From contig DGSN01000002.1 of NCBI GenBank assembly GCA_002393575.1, positions 1 to 25,640 on the forward strand: 25,640 nt of DNA, given 5' to 3'. Shown one piece after another: positions 14,844-22,160 of this stretch. The notes beneath the pieces were generated by a model. It saw nothing but the letters and a program-made list of their open reading frames with translations. It was not told where the DNA came from and did not search any database. The first letter of the stretch is position 1. Each line of letters begins with the position of its first letter. Made by a program: the position numbers and the translations under genes. This stretch comes from Prevotellaceae bacterium UBA4361 (GTDB taxonomy: Bacteria; Bacteroidota; Bacteroidia; Bacteroidales; Bacteroidaceae).

Positions 14844-16664
14844 ATGTCAGACAATTACATCGTTTCCGCCCGAAAATACCGCCCAACCACGTTTTCCAAC
14901 GTTGTGGGACAATCGTCTCTCACAACCACACTGAAAAACTCCATCGCGTCGGGACGTTTGGCTCATGCCTACCTCTTCTGCGGACCGCGAGGAGTGGGAA
15001 AAACCACTTGCGCCCGCATTTTTGCAAAAACCATCAACTGCCTCAGTCCGAAGCCTAATGGCGATGCTTGTGAGGAGTGCGAATCATGCCGTGCCTTCAA
15101 CGAACAGCGTTCCTACAACATTCACGAACTCGACGCAGCTTCCAACAACAGTGTTGACGACATCCGCCAACTCATTGAGCAAGTGAACATTCCTCCGCAG
15201 GTGGGCAAATACAAAGTGTTCATCGTCGATGAGGTTCACATGCTCTCCACTGCTGCCTTCAACGCCTTTCTGAAGACTCTCGAAGAACCACCCAAGCACG
15301 CTATCTTCATACTTGCCACCACCGAGAAGCACAAACTGCTTCCAACCATTCTCTCCCGTTGCCAAATATACGACTTCAGCCGAATGACCGTGCAGGACAT
15401 CGTAGGACACTTGGAAAACGTGGCAAAGCAAGAAGGCATCACCTACGAACCCGCCGCTCTCAACGTGATTGCACAGAAAGCAGATGGCGGTATGCGCGAT
15501 GCCCTCTCCATCTTCGACCAAGTGGCATCCTTCTGCCAAGGCAACATCACCTATCAACAAACGATTGCCGACCTCAACGTTCTCGACTACGAATACTATT
15601 TCAAGCTTGTCGATTACTTCATGGCAGGGAAGATTCCAGAAATCATGCTCACCTTCAACGACATCCTCTCGAAAGGATTCGAAGGCAGCCATTTCATCGG
15701 TGGACTCAACACACACTTCCGCAACCTCCTCATCAGTCGCGACGAAGCAACAACCCAGTTGCTCGAAGTGTCCGACGACATCCGTCAGCGCTATGCCGAG
15801 CAAGCCAAGCGTTGCACACCCAAATTCCTCTATGCCGCCATTCGCAAATGCACAGACTGCGACCTCAACTACAAGCTCAGTCAGAACAAGCGACTCCTCG
15901 TGGAACTCACCCTCATCGAGATTTCACAAATCGCCACGGGAGAGGCAGACGGCAACCCTTCCGGGCTTCGCCCTACGAAGATTCTTAAACCCATTTTCAC
16001 GAAGCAGGGCAACGTAGCTCCAGCTTCCGCAGCCGTCAGCCAATCGGCAAGTGCTGCCCAACCAACAAGCCAACAGAACAACCCGAAGTCTGCTGAAGAG
16101 ACGAAGAAACCTGTTCCTTCCCAGCAGCCCACGGCTCCTATTCCTCCAAAGGAAACGCCCGTCGCTACCACTTCTGCCAACTCAGCCCATCGTTTTTCCA
16201 TCAAACAGCGTCTGAGTCAGGCGCAGGGAACGGTTTCCCCCCAAGCTGAATCCACAACAGCACAAACCTTCCAACCCAAAGTAGAAAAACTGACAGGCGG
16301 AGTTACCGAAGAGAACATCATCACAGCATGGCACATCTACGAGTCGCAGATTCCGACAGGTGAAGCAGCCATTGCCATCCTCATGCGCAACTACACGCCT
16401 CACCTCCTCAACAACAACAGTTTCGAAGTGGCAGTGAGCAACTCCATGAACGTAGATACGCTCCGAAAGTACGAGCACTCCATTCTCAAGCACATTAAAG
16501 ACAGCTTAGGAACAGACGCGCTCACCATGACGATTCGTTTACAGACTCTCGCCGAGCAACCAAAGTTCTACACCAAGCCCGAGCGTCTCAAAATCCTCAG
16601 AGCCACCCATCCAGCTCTCGACAAACTCTGCAAAGAGCTTGACCTCGACGTTTCCCTTGGATAG
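14844..16664 (+). CDS. dnaX: DNA polymerase III subunits gamma and tau
   Basis: Clamp-loader ATPase subunit that organises the replisome; 606 residues. Seen: the opening motif RKYRPTTFSNVVGQ; Walker A GPRGVGKTT (47-55); the zinc-binding cysteines Cys66, Cys76, Cys79 and Cys82; Walker B VFIVDEVHML (125-134); and the arginine-finger SRC motif (TILSRCQIYDF). After the ATPase core and collar comes a low-complexity Pro/Gln/Ser/Thr linker (about 395-470) and a C-terminal domain (ENIITAWHIYESQIPTGEAA onward) that would correspond to tau. No obvious slippery A-run for gamma production was spotted. It is followed by a strong bidirectional terminator. Confidence 0.97.
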   Translation: MSDNYIVSARKYRPTTFSNVVGQSSLTTTLKNSIASGRLAHAYLFCGPRGVGKTTCARIFAKTINCLSPKPNGDACEECESCRAFNEQRSYNIHELDAASNNSVDDIRQLIEQVNIPPQVGKYKVFIVDEVHMLSTAAFNAFLKTLEEPPKHAIFILATTEKHKLLPTILSRCQIYDFSRMTVQDIVGHLENVAKQEGITYEPAALNVIAQKADGGMRDALSIFDQVASFCQGNITYQQTIADLNVLDYEYYFKLVDYFMAGKIPEIMLTFNDILSKGFEGSHFIGGLNTHFRNLLISRDEATTQLLEVSDDIRQRYAEQAKRCTPKFLYAAIRKCTDCDLNYKLSQNKRLLVELTLIEISQIATGEADGNPSGLRPTKILKPIFTKQGNVAPASAAVSQSASAAQPTSQQNNPKSAEETKKPVPSQQPTAPIPPKETPVATTSANSAHRFSIKQRLSQAQGTVSPQAESTTAQTFQPKVEKLTGGVTEENIITAWHIYESQIPTGEAAIAILMRNYTPHLLNNNSFEVAVSNSMNVDTLRKYEHSILKHIKDSLGTDALTMTIRLQTLAEQPKFYTKPERLKILRATHPALDKLCKELDLDVSLG

Positions 16665-16686
16665 CTTTGCCACCAGACCATACCAC

Positions 16687-16735
16687 AAAGAAGGCTGAAT
16701 CCCTCATTTGGAGATTCAGCCTTCTTTCTTTTTCC
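16687..16735. terminator. Bidirectional terminator between dnaX and the convergent barrel gene
   Basis: AAAGAAGGCTGAATC (16687-16701) pairs perfectly with GATTCAGCCTTCTTT (16713-16727), followed by TCTTTTT on the plus strand and an A-run/T-run arrangement usable on the minus strand. It sits between converging genes. Confidence 0.9.
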
Positions 16736-16756
16736 AACAACAAATTCGTTGCCTCT

Positions 16757-17491
16757 TTACATGCAAAGCTGCAAACCGAAACTGATGCCCTTGAAGTCAA
16801 GTGTTGGAGCAAACTTCGACTTCAGCTGGCGCATAGGCGACCACTTGCAATAGACACCAACATTGCTCCATACGAGCATACCCTTCAAATCCACAGTCAC
16901 CAATTGCTGGCGCAAACCATTCGACGTGAACACCACATATTCGTCACGGTCGTTCCAGTATTTTGTCTTGATGCTACCGTGAAGGTTGAAATTCAAAATA
17001 GGACCAGCCACAATCGAGAACTTATCCGTAGCCCTCACTTCAAACAACATAGGCAGAGAGAGGGAGAAAATCTTCATGCGTGAGAAATCCACACAACCCT
17101 TTCCACCCGTCTCAGCATTGTTGAGATACTTTGGCGCACCAACATACACCTGCTTGTTCGTGTAATCCTTCTCAAAACTCTTGTCAGCATCCGTCGAACG
17201 GAAGTTCTTCCAGTTGAAGCCCAAGTTCAGGTGAAAAAAGAAAGACTTCGTGATTTCAGGACTCCAAATAGGAAGGTCGAAGCCTACTTCCCACGACTTC
17301 CAGAGATTGACATTCAAGTTGTCGGGAGCACTCAAAGCCGTATTTAAACCAAAATAGAATCCAGCCAAATCGTCATCAATCTTGTCCTTCAATTTCTTGG
17401 TAGTCTCAGAACTTGACTGAGCCATCATTGCCGTGCTTCCCATCAGAAGCAGAGCAAACATAATCATAAACTTTTTCATCTTTGTCTTCAA
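16757..17491 (-). CDS. Predicted outer-membrane beta-barrel protein
   Basis: A 244-residue protein with a signal peptide (KKFMIMFALLLMGSTAMMAQ, cleaved near residue 25). The rest is rich in alternating hydrophobic/aromatic stretches (LAGFYFGLNTAL, SFFFHLNLGFNWKN, FSIVAGPILNFNLHG, LVWSNVGVYCKW, FKGISFGLQLCM) and ends in a hydrophobic segment, as in 8- to 10-strand PorT/OmpW-like barrels of Bacteroidetes. The specific role is unknown. ATG 17491 gives MKTK before the MKKF start at 17479; either is possible. It is convergent with dnaX and divergent from the pectinesterase, with its own -7 box. Confidence 0.75.
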   Translation of the reverse strand: MKTKMKKFMIMFALLLMGSTAMMAQSSSETTKKLKDKIDDDLAGFYFGLNTALSAPDNLNVNLWKSWEVGFDLPIWSPEITKSFFFHLNLGFNWKNFRSTDADKSFEKDYTNKQVYVGAPKYLNNAETGGKGCVDFSRMKIFSLSLPMLFEVRATDKFSIVAGPILNFNLHGSIKTKYWNDRDEYVVFTSNGLRQQLVTVDLKGMLVWSNVGVYCKWSPMRQLKSKFAPTLDFKGISFGLQLCM

Positions 17492-17554
17492 ATAATTATT
17501 GTTTTTAATTTTAAGAAAATATCACAAATTGCGCAAATGTTTTAAAAAACATTG

Positions 17555-17562
17555 CAAAATTA
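17555..17562 (-). promoter_or_regulatory. -7 promoter box of the barrel-protein gene
   Basis: On the minus strand the sequence is TAATTTTG (TAnnTTTG), about 64 nt upstream of the start codon. It is the same 8-mer as the box of the surface-protein gene at 3851-3858. No good -33 box. Confidence 0.5.
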
Positions 17563-17656
17563 CAACATTTTTTCAAAAAACACATCCATTCTGCTGCAAA
17601 TTAAGCTTTTGCGCTTAAAAACTCGGCTTTTTAATGGACGATAAGAAAAATTCGAT

Positions 17657-17664
17657 TATCTTTG
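17657..17664 (+). promoter_or_regulatory. -7 promoter box of the pectinesterase gene
   Basis: TATCTTTG, 23 nt upstream of ATG 17688. It is the same 8-mer as the nrdD box at 5526. Its position inside a longer open frame from ATG 17634 supports 17688 as the true start. Confidence 0.6.
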
Positions 17665-17687
17665 TCGTCAAATATAAACCTAACAAT

Positions 17688-19262
17688 ATGATGAATAGAA
17701 ACAAACTGATTGGAATGCTGACGGCATGGTGCCTGTTGGCAATGAATGGATGGGCACAGAACGTGGTGCTCTCACCTGCTAATGGAGAAACAGACGTGTG
17801 CATCGACACCCACCTCAGCCTGACGTTCGACACGGACGTGACAGTTGGCAAGAAAGGAAAAGTGAAACTTTGGGACGCGGAAACAGGCAAGCTCGTGGAT
17901 ATGCTCGACCTGAGCATCCCTGCGGGACCGACCGAGTCGCAGCCCAACAACCCCGATGCCATCTACACGCCTACACCTTATATATATAAAGAAGGGCCTC
18001 GTGCCACGAACCGCAACACAGTGCCTGGCACTCCGTCGGGAGCCAACCGATGGGACAAGAGCCGCTATCAGTTGAACATCATCGGTGGTTTCTCCGATGC
18101 TTTCCACTTCTACCCCATCATCACCAAAGGACGAAAGGCAACCATCTACCTCCACAACAACATGCTCGACTACGACAAGGAATACTATGTGACCATCGAC
18201 AAGGGAGTCATCGACGGATTCGCAGGCATTAAGGGAAAGAACAGCTGGCGGTTCAAAACGAAGAATGAAGAACGAAGAATGAAGAATGAACCGTCTGGAT
18301 GGAATGATTCTTCACTCTTCACTCCTCATTTTACATTCAACTCTGATAAGTTTATCGTCGTTGCTGCCGACGGCACAGGCGACTTCTGCACCCTGCAAGG
18401 AGCACTCGACCACGTTCCCGACTTTGCCAAGAGCGAACAGGAGCGATGGACCATCTTCGTGAAAAACGGAGAGTACGAAGAAATCGTCTATGCACGCAAC
18501 AAATACTATGTGACCATCGTAGGAGAAAGTCGCGACGGCGTACTCATCCACTATGCCAACAACGAAGTGTTCAACCCCCACCCTGCCGACATCAAGACCA
18601 ACGAGCTGAAGGGCACCTTCCCTTCTCGCCGTGCAGCAACAAGCCTCGACAACTGCCATCACCTCATACTCAAGAACATCACCTTCCAGACGGATTGCAA
18701 GGGACAGGCAGAAGGACTGCTGCTGAATGGCAGCGAGAACTACGCCGAGAACGTGCGCATCGTGGGCAGTGGCGATGCCCTTCAGGTGAACGGCAGTGCC
18801 TATTGGATGAACTGCGAGATTGACGGCGATGCCGACACCATCCTGGGCAGAGGACCATCCTTCTTCAACCACTGCACACTGAAAGGCAGCTTCGCCCTCA
18901 TGTGGATTCGCAACACGGAAGAGAACCACGGCAACGTGTTCGTTGATTGCACCCTCGTGGGCAAGGACAACAACACCAGCATCGCACGTCTGCCCTCCAA
19001 CCACGGCAAGAACTACCCTCACGCCGAATGCGTGCTCATCAACTGCACCCTCGTGAACATCGTTCCGATGGGCTTCGAACGAGTGGCAGAAGAAGCACGA
19101 ACAGCACACCTTTGGGAATTCAACAGCCACGACGAAAACGGCAACCTCATCGACACCAGCAGGAGGCATCCTTTCGTCAAGCAGCTCCACCCCATCCTGG
19201 ACGCTGACATTATCGCCAACTATTCCGACTACCGATACGTGTGGAAATTTTTGAGTTTTTAA
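17688..19262 (+). CDS. Secreted pectinesterase (CE8 family) with N-terminal Ig-like domain
   Basis: Demethylates pectin, opening it to pectate lyases; likely periplasmic or surface-located. About 524 residues from ATG 17688 (or the adjacent ATG 17691); an upstream in-frame ATG at 17634 is rejected because the -7 box lies inside that extension. Seen: signal peptide ending NGWAQ; an Ig-like (SbsA/Big_5-type) domain, about 28-190; then the right-handed beta-helix pectinesterase domain from VVAADGTGDFCTLQGAL. Catalytic candidates are Asp363 in GSGDALQVNG and Asp383 in GDADTILGRG, 20 residues apart, close to the distance between the two catalytic Asps in known pectin methylesterases. Oddities: residues 191-216 (NEERRMKNEPSGW and following) are encoded by a heptad array lying in frame between domains, and the C-terminal residues and stop codon lie in another array. 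No other pectin genes are adjacent. Confidence 0.92.
   Translation: MMNRNKLIGMLTAWCLLAMNGWAQNVVLSPANGETDVCIDTHLSLTFDTDVTVGKKGKVKLWDAETGKLVDMLDLSIPAGPTESQPNNPDAIYTPTPYIYKEGPRATNRNTVPGTPSGANRWDKSRYQLNIIGGFSDAFHFYPIITKGRKATIYLHNNMLDYDKEYYVTIDKGVIDGFAGIKGKNSWRFKTKNEERRMKNEPSGWNDSSLFTPHFTFNSDKFIVVAADGTGDFCTLQGALDHVPDFAKSEQERWTIFVKNGEYEEIVYARNKYYVTIVGESRDGVLIHYANNEVFNPHPADIKTNELKGTFPSRRAATSLDNCHHLILKNITFQTDCKGQAEGLLLNGSENYAENVRIVGSGDALQVNGSAYWMNCEIDGDADTILGRGPSFFNHCTLKGSFALMWIRNTEENHGNVFVDCTLVGKDNNTSIARLPSNHGKNYPHAECVLINCTLVNIVPMGFERVAEEARTAHLWEFNSHDENGNLIDTSRRHPFVKQLHPILDADIIANYSDYRYVWKFLSF
18258..18335. repeat. Heptad array inside the pectinesterase gene
   Basis: Units ACGAAGA, ATGAAGA, ACGAAGA, ATGAAGA, ATGAA (18258-18290), a 17-bp spacer, then TTCTTCA, CTCTTCA, CTCCTCA, TTTTACA (18308-18335). 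The halves are roughly complementary. It keeps the reading frame and encodes a linker between the Ig-like and catalytic domains. Confidence 0.85.
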
Positions 19263-19376
19263 GTTTTTGAGTTTTTGAGTTCTATCGCTTCACTCTTCAC
19301 GCTTCACTCTCCACGCTTCACGTTTCACTCTTCACGCTCCACTCTTCACGTTCAATTCTTCACTCTTCACGCTCCA
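19254..19376. repeat. Composite octad/heptad repeat array after the pectinesterase gene
   Basis: Three AGTTTTTR octads (19254-19277) plus a degraded fourth, then 13 consecutive heptads from 19286 to 19376 (CGCTTCA, CTCTTCA, CGCTTCA, CTCTCCA, CGCTTCA, CGTTTCA and so on). The pectinesterase stop codon (19260-19262) is inside the first two octads. The 140 bp from here to the next gene hold no clear gene. Confidence 0.92.
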
Positions 19377-19518
19377 CTCGACGCAGTCGCTTTGCCCTGC
19401 AAAGAAATATTTGGAACCACGAGCATGAAAAATCAAGCACATATTTGGCAGTTTAAAGAAAATTGACGTAATTTGTAAAAAGTTGTAGATTTTTCCGAAA
19501 TCCAGACATGTATAACAC

Positions 19519-19884
19519 ATGAAGAACCAGTATTACAACGAAATGATTGAGATGCTGATGGCCCACCCCAACGGAATGCGAGTGGGACTGCTGGCTCGCA
19601 CCATCTACAACTCCAACTGCGACCTATTCGACACCGATGCCACGCGTCGTTTCCAGAAAATCTACGACAGTGTGAAACGCTACCTCTGGACACAAAGCCG
19701 ACACAAGCATTCCCCCTTCGAAAGACGAAAATGGGGCACCTACGCACTGAAAAAGAACTTCGTGTTCCAGCTGGAATTGTCGTTCGACGATTGGGAAAAC
19801 GAGAGCATCGACCTGAAAAAAGTCTATAAGGAGACCCCTCCTTCCAAGAACCCACAAGCATACATGCTCGACCTTTTTTCATGA
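19519..19884 (+). CDS. Hypothetical protein, possible winged-helix fold
   Basis: A 121-residue protein I do not recognise. The first ~85 residues have the pattern of a winged-helix domain: NEMIEMLMAHPNGMRVGLLA (first two helices), RRFQKIYDSVKRYLWTQ (candidate recognition helix), then PFERRKWGTYALK (candidate wing), similar in shape to HARE-HTH-type domains. The C-terminal 35 residues are acidic and end in AYMLDLF. There is no signal peptide. Start ATG at 19519; a TAATTTG sequence near 19470 may be a weak promoter box. It stands alone between repeat-rich gaps. A DNA-binding role is only an inference from shape. Confidence 0.7.
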   Translation: MKNQYYNEMIEMLMAHPNGMRVGLLARTIYNSNCDLFDTDATRRFQKIYDSVKRYLWTQSRHKHSPFERRKWGTYALKKNFVFQLELSFDDWENESIDLKKVYKETPPSKNPQAYMLDLFS

Positions 19885-20000
19885 AGTCATTAGGTAAAAA
19901 AGTGCGTTTTTCTGCGATAAAAAAGCAAAATCTGTGAATGTGTGCGAAAACACATGTTACATAACACAGGAAAAGGCTATGAGTTCCAATAAATGTTCTC

Positions 20001-20100
20001 TACCTTTGCAATATCCTAAAAACAATCTTTTTACCTTAAAAAAAATTAATACTTATTGAGAACAAAAGAGGTGCTCGTGAGAGTACCTCTTTTCGTTTTC
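20001..20100 (+). ncRNA. Small RNA candidate (promoter box to terminator, no ORF)
   Basis: A TACCTTTG box (20001-20008, the same 8-mer as in both tRNA promoters) is followed about 55 nt later by a strong hairpin AAAAGAGGTGCTC-GTGA-GAGTACCTCTTTT (20064-20093, one G-T pair) and TCGTTTTC. A transcript of about 80-85 nt from near 20014 would have an A/U-rich unstructured 5' part and end in the terminator. No ORF fits. It may instead be a leader or attenuator for hsp20, but the gene starts 280 bp later behind its own promoter. Confidence 0.5.
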
Positions 20101-20176
20101 TTATCAGTTAGGACAACGTCATAACGCCCAGCCACCAGACATGGCAGAAATCAAGAATGACAAGAACGAGTCACAA

Positions 20177-20225
20177 AGTTTAAAACAGTTTAAAGAAATG
20201 TCAGTATAGTTTACCAAAGTTTAAA
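20177..20225 (+). promoter_or_regulatory. Phased AGTTTAAA repeats, possible activator sites
   Basis: AGTTTAAA occurs at 20177-20184, 20187-20194 and 20218-20225, offset by 10 and 31 bp (one and about three helical turns); the longer CAAAGTTTAAA occurs twice, 41 bp apart. They lie about 80-130 bp upstream of the start site predicted from the sigma-54-like promoter, the usual place for enhancer-binding proteins. Confidence 0.45.
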
Positions 20226-20277
20226 TTTCATGCCAAATCCAATCCAACTGCTGACACGCTCCTCCCTGTCTCGCCAA

Positions 20278-20293
20278 AGGCACACAATTTGCA
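20278..20293 (+). promoter_or_regulatory. Sigma-54-like -24/-12 promoter of the Hsp20 gene
   Basis: AGGCACACAATTTGCA fits the RpoN consensus (TGGCAC, then TTGCA) with GG and GC exactly 12 bp apart. The only clear deviation is A for the first T of the -24 element. No TAnnTTTG box was found between it and the gene. The start site would be near 20305. Confidence 0.55.
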
Positions 20294-20378
20294 TAAATGT
20301 TTAGCGAAAGCCGAAGTTCAGAAACGGAGGCAATCAAAAACAAACGTTCAACTAAAATATAAATAGGAGGTAAAAATT

Positions 20379-20804
20379 ATGTTAACAAGTTTGATGAGAA
20401 ACGATGGTTGGTTTCCAACAATGTTCAACGATTTCTTTAACACTGATTTTATGCCTCGTGCCAACAATACAGCACCTGCAGTCAATGTGAAAGAGAGTGA
20501 GAAAGCTTACACAATGGAGCTGGCTGCCCCTGGCATCAAGAAAGAATACTGCCGCGTAGGTATCAACGACGATGGCAACCTCACCATTGCTATCGAGAAC
20601 AAGACCGAGCACAAGAATGAGGACAAGCATCATCACTATCTGCGCCGCGAATTCAGTTACTCCAACTATGAGCAGAACTACACCTTGCCTGACGACGTGG
20701 CAAAGGACAAGATTTCAGCCAAGGTGGAGAACGGCATTCTCACCGTCGAGATGCCAAAGATTGAACAAAAGGAGAAGGTGACGAAAGCCATTGAGATTTC
20801 ATAA
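20379..20804 (+). CDS. hsp20: Small heat-shock protein, Hsp20/alpha-crystallin family
   Basis: ATP-independent holdase chaperone that binds unfolding proteins in the cytoplasm; 141 residues, typical. Seen: an N-terminal arm (MRNDGWFPTMFNDFFNTDF), the alpha-crystallin domain from about residue 33 (APAVNVKESEKAYTMELAAPGIKKEY) through the family signature KVENGILTVEMPK, and a C-terminal I-x-I motif (AIEIS). Start ATG 20379 is preceded by AGGAGG at 20365-20370, 8 nt away, an unusually strong ribosome site for this group. A sigma-54-like promoter and phased repeats lie upstream; a strong terminator follows. Confidence 0.96.
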   Translation: MLTSLMRNDGWFPTMFNDFFNTDFMPRANNTAPAVNVKESEKAYTMELAAPGIKKEYCRVGINDDGNLTIAIENKTEHKNEDKHHHYLRREFSYSNYEQNYTLPDDVAKDKISAKVENGILTVEMPKIEQKEKVTKAIEIS

Positions 20805-20825
20805 CCACCTCATAGACAACGTAAG

Positions 20826-20872
20826 AGCAGAGGGTTGGCAAACAAACAAATTTGCCAACCCTCTGCTTTTTT
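20826..20872 (+). terminator. Terminator of the Hsp20 gene
   Basis: AGCAGAGGGTTGGCAAA (20826-20842) and its perfect reverse complement (20851-20867) form a 17-bp stem followed by a T-run, starting 22 bp past the stop codon. Confidence 0.95.
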
Positions 20873-20877
20873 GTTGC

Positions 20878-21197
20878 TATCGGCATCCGCTAAAAATGCC
20901 AAAGGTATGAAAGACCACAGGCAGGCGGTGGAGTGCCAAGCACGGAACCCCTGATAAGCATACAGCCAAGCACGGAACCCCGAAGTGGGTGACGGATGTG
21001 ATTGTCAGATAATCCGTCGTACCTTCAGTACTCGGTTAGTTTGCGACACATAGCAGTGGTTTCGCTACGCTTCACCGCCTGCCTGTGTTCTATCGTCCTT
21101 TCAGGACTTACCAAGCCCAGTATGAATGAAAAATGCGACATACCATCTTCTTTACTGTATTTGAACGACCCTTTTTCTTTTTTAGCGGACACCATTA
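20878..21197. mobile_element. Second member of the GGTGTCCG-type palindromic element family
   Basis: A 320-bp element whose ends, TATCGGCATCCG (20878-20889) and, reversed, TAATGGTGTCCG (21186-21197), match the 12-bp end of the 10802-11096 element at 9 and 11 of 12 positions, and both continue as CCGCTAAAAA. Inside, ACAGGCAGGCGGTG (near 20920) pairs with CACCGCCTGCCTGT (near 21080). No transposase and no clear target duplication: an older or rearranged copy. It begins 5 bp past the Hsp20 terminator. Confidence 0.75.
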
Positions 21198-21199
21198 TA

Positions 21200-21479
21200 T
21201 TTAATTAAACTTTCCCATCCTTTGAATAATTGTATCAGAAGACGCTGAAAGCGTCACCGCTCAGTAACCGAGGGTGCAAAGCACCCCCGGATAGCTGTGT
21301 GCTCGCTCAATCGACTCTGAAAGAGTCGCCCATCTGTGGCTGTTGGGGCACTCCTTCAGAGTGCATATAGACCGAATACATACCAACCGCAGGTCGTTCC
21401 GACCTACGGTTACTGAGCGATGACGCCTTCAGCGTCAGAGGGTTACACTATCCCAAAATGATGGGAAAGTTTAGTTAAA
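21200..21479. mobile_element. Palindromic element with TTTAAYTAAACTTTCCCATC ends
   Basis: A 280-bp element with 20-bp terminal inverted repeats differing at one position (21200-21219 and 21460-21479). Inside the ends is a 30-bp inverted repeat with two mismatches (21241-21270 and 21407-21436; starts GACGCTGAAAGCGTC), and between them shorter palindromes: GGGTGCAAAGCACCC, GACTCTGAAAGAGTC, CACTCCTTCAGAGTG, AGGTCGTTCCGACCT. It adjoins the previous element with only 2 bp between. The window start carries a 20-bp copy of its end. Confidence 0.82.
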
Positions 21480-21679
21480 TAATACTTTCAATAAATTCGT
21501 TTAATTGGCTACGCCGAGCTGAAAGGTTCGTGCAATTCGTGGTTTATAAAAAACAGATGAGTGGATAAAATCATGCCAAGTTGTTTTTAAACGATAGTTT
21601 AGAAATCCTCTACTTCGACTGTACTGTTGCTTTCGTTTGACCGCACCGAATCGTTCTTTTGAAAGCACTGAAATGTTGA

Positions 21680-21795
21680 GCCTTCGTTGTTATTCAAGCG
21701 AGGGCTCGTTGTTGCAACGCCGAGGGCTCGTTTGATTGATAACGAGCCCTCGCGCATATAGTGGAATCGAATGGGCGGTTCGGCGAGGGCTCTCT
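21680..21795. repeat. GAGGGCTCG repeat cluster
   Basis: GCGAGGGCTCGTT (21698-21710) pairs perfectly with AACGAGCCCTCGC (21741-21753); further copies of the core occur near 21720 (CCGAGGGCTCGTTT), 21784 (GCGAGGGCTC) and 21680 (GAGCCTTCG). It is related in sequence to the repeat at 8949-9064. The flanks from 21480 to 21983 hold no gene I can support. Confidence 0.7.
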
Positions 21796-21983
21796 TGCGT
21801 TTCTGACAATCTCTGATAGCAAGGCTTGAAAATAGATACATCTTTTCGATTCTGAACTGAGGTAAGTGTAGAAACTCGTTGCTATGGGGTGTGTGGGGTG
21901 TTATCGAAAACAGGTCGTTTTCACACTTGTACTGTGAATAATTGCTAAATTATGAAAATATGTGACAAATTACGTGGAAACTA

Positions 21984-22015
21984 TTTGCAATAGAAAAGTT
22001 TTCTCAGTAACTTTG
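21984..22015 (+). promoter_or_regulatory. Promoter of the tetR-efflux operon
   Basis: TTTG at 21984-21987, 20 nt, then TAACTTTG at 22008-22015: a full consensus match. The predicted leader to the tetR start is about 140 nt long. A 45-codon frame (22037-22174) overlaps the start of tetR but has no other support. Confidence 0.8.
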
Positions 22016-22160
22016 CATAGAATTTGGGAGCATCGTATGTTTCTCTGGCAGGATGACTGTCGAGAACTGGCTTGTCCCGATGGCTCAGAAAGTGGAATCT
22101 GTCGTGTTTTCAAGAACAGCAGTGAAGTGTGTTTAATTAAAATTATTAGGAGTGCAAAAG

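Noticed and set aside
17634..17687. Upstream ATG extension of the pectinesterase
   Set aside because: It would place charged residues before the signal peptide and contains the TATCTTTG promoter box.
21599..21841. 80-codon frame on the minus strand
   Set aside because: It reads through the GAGGGCTCG repeat cluster and has no family similarity or ribosome site.
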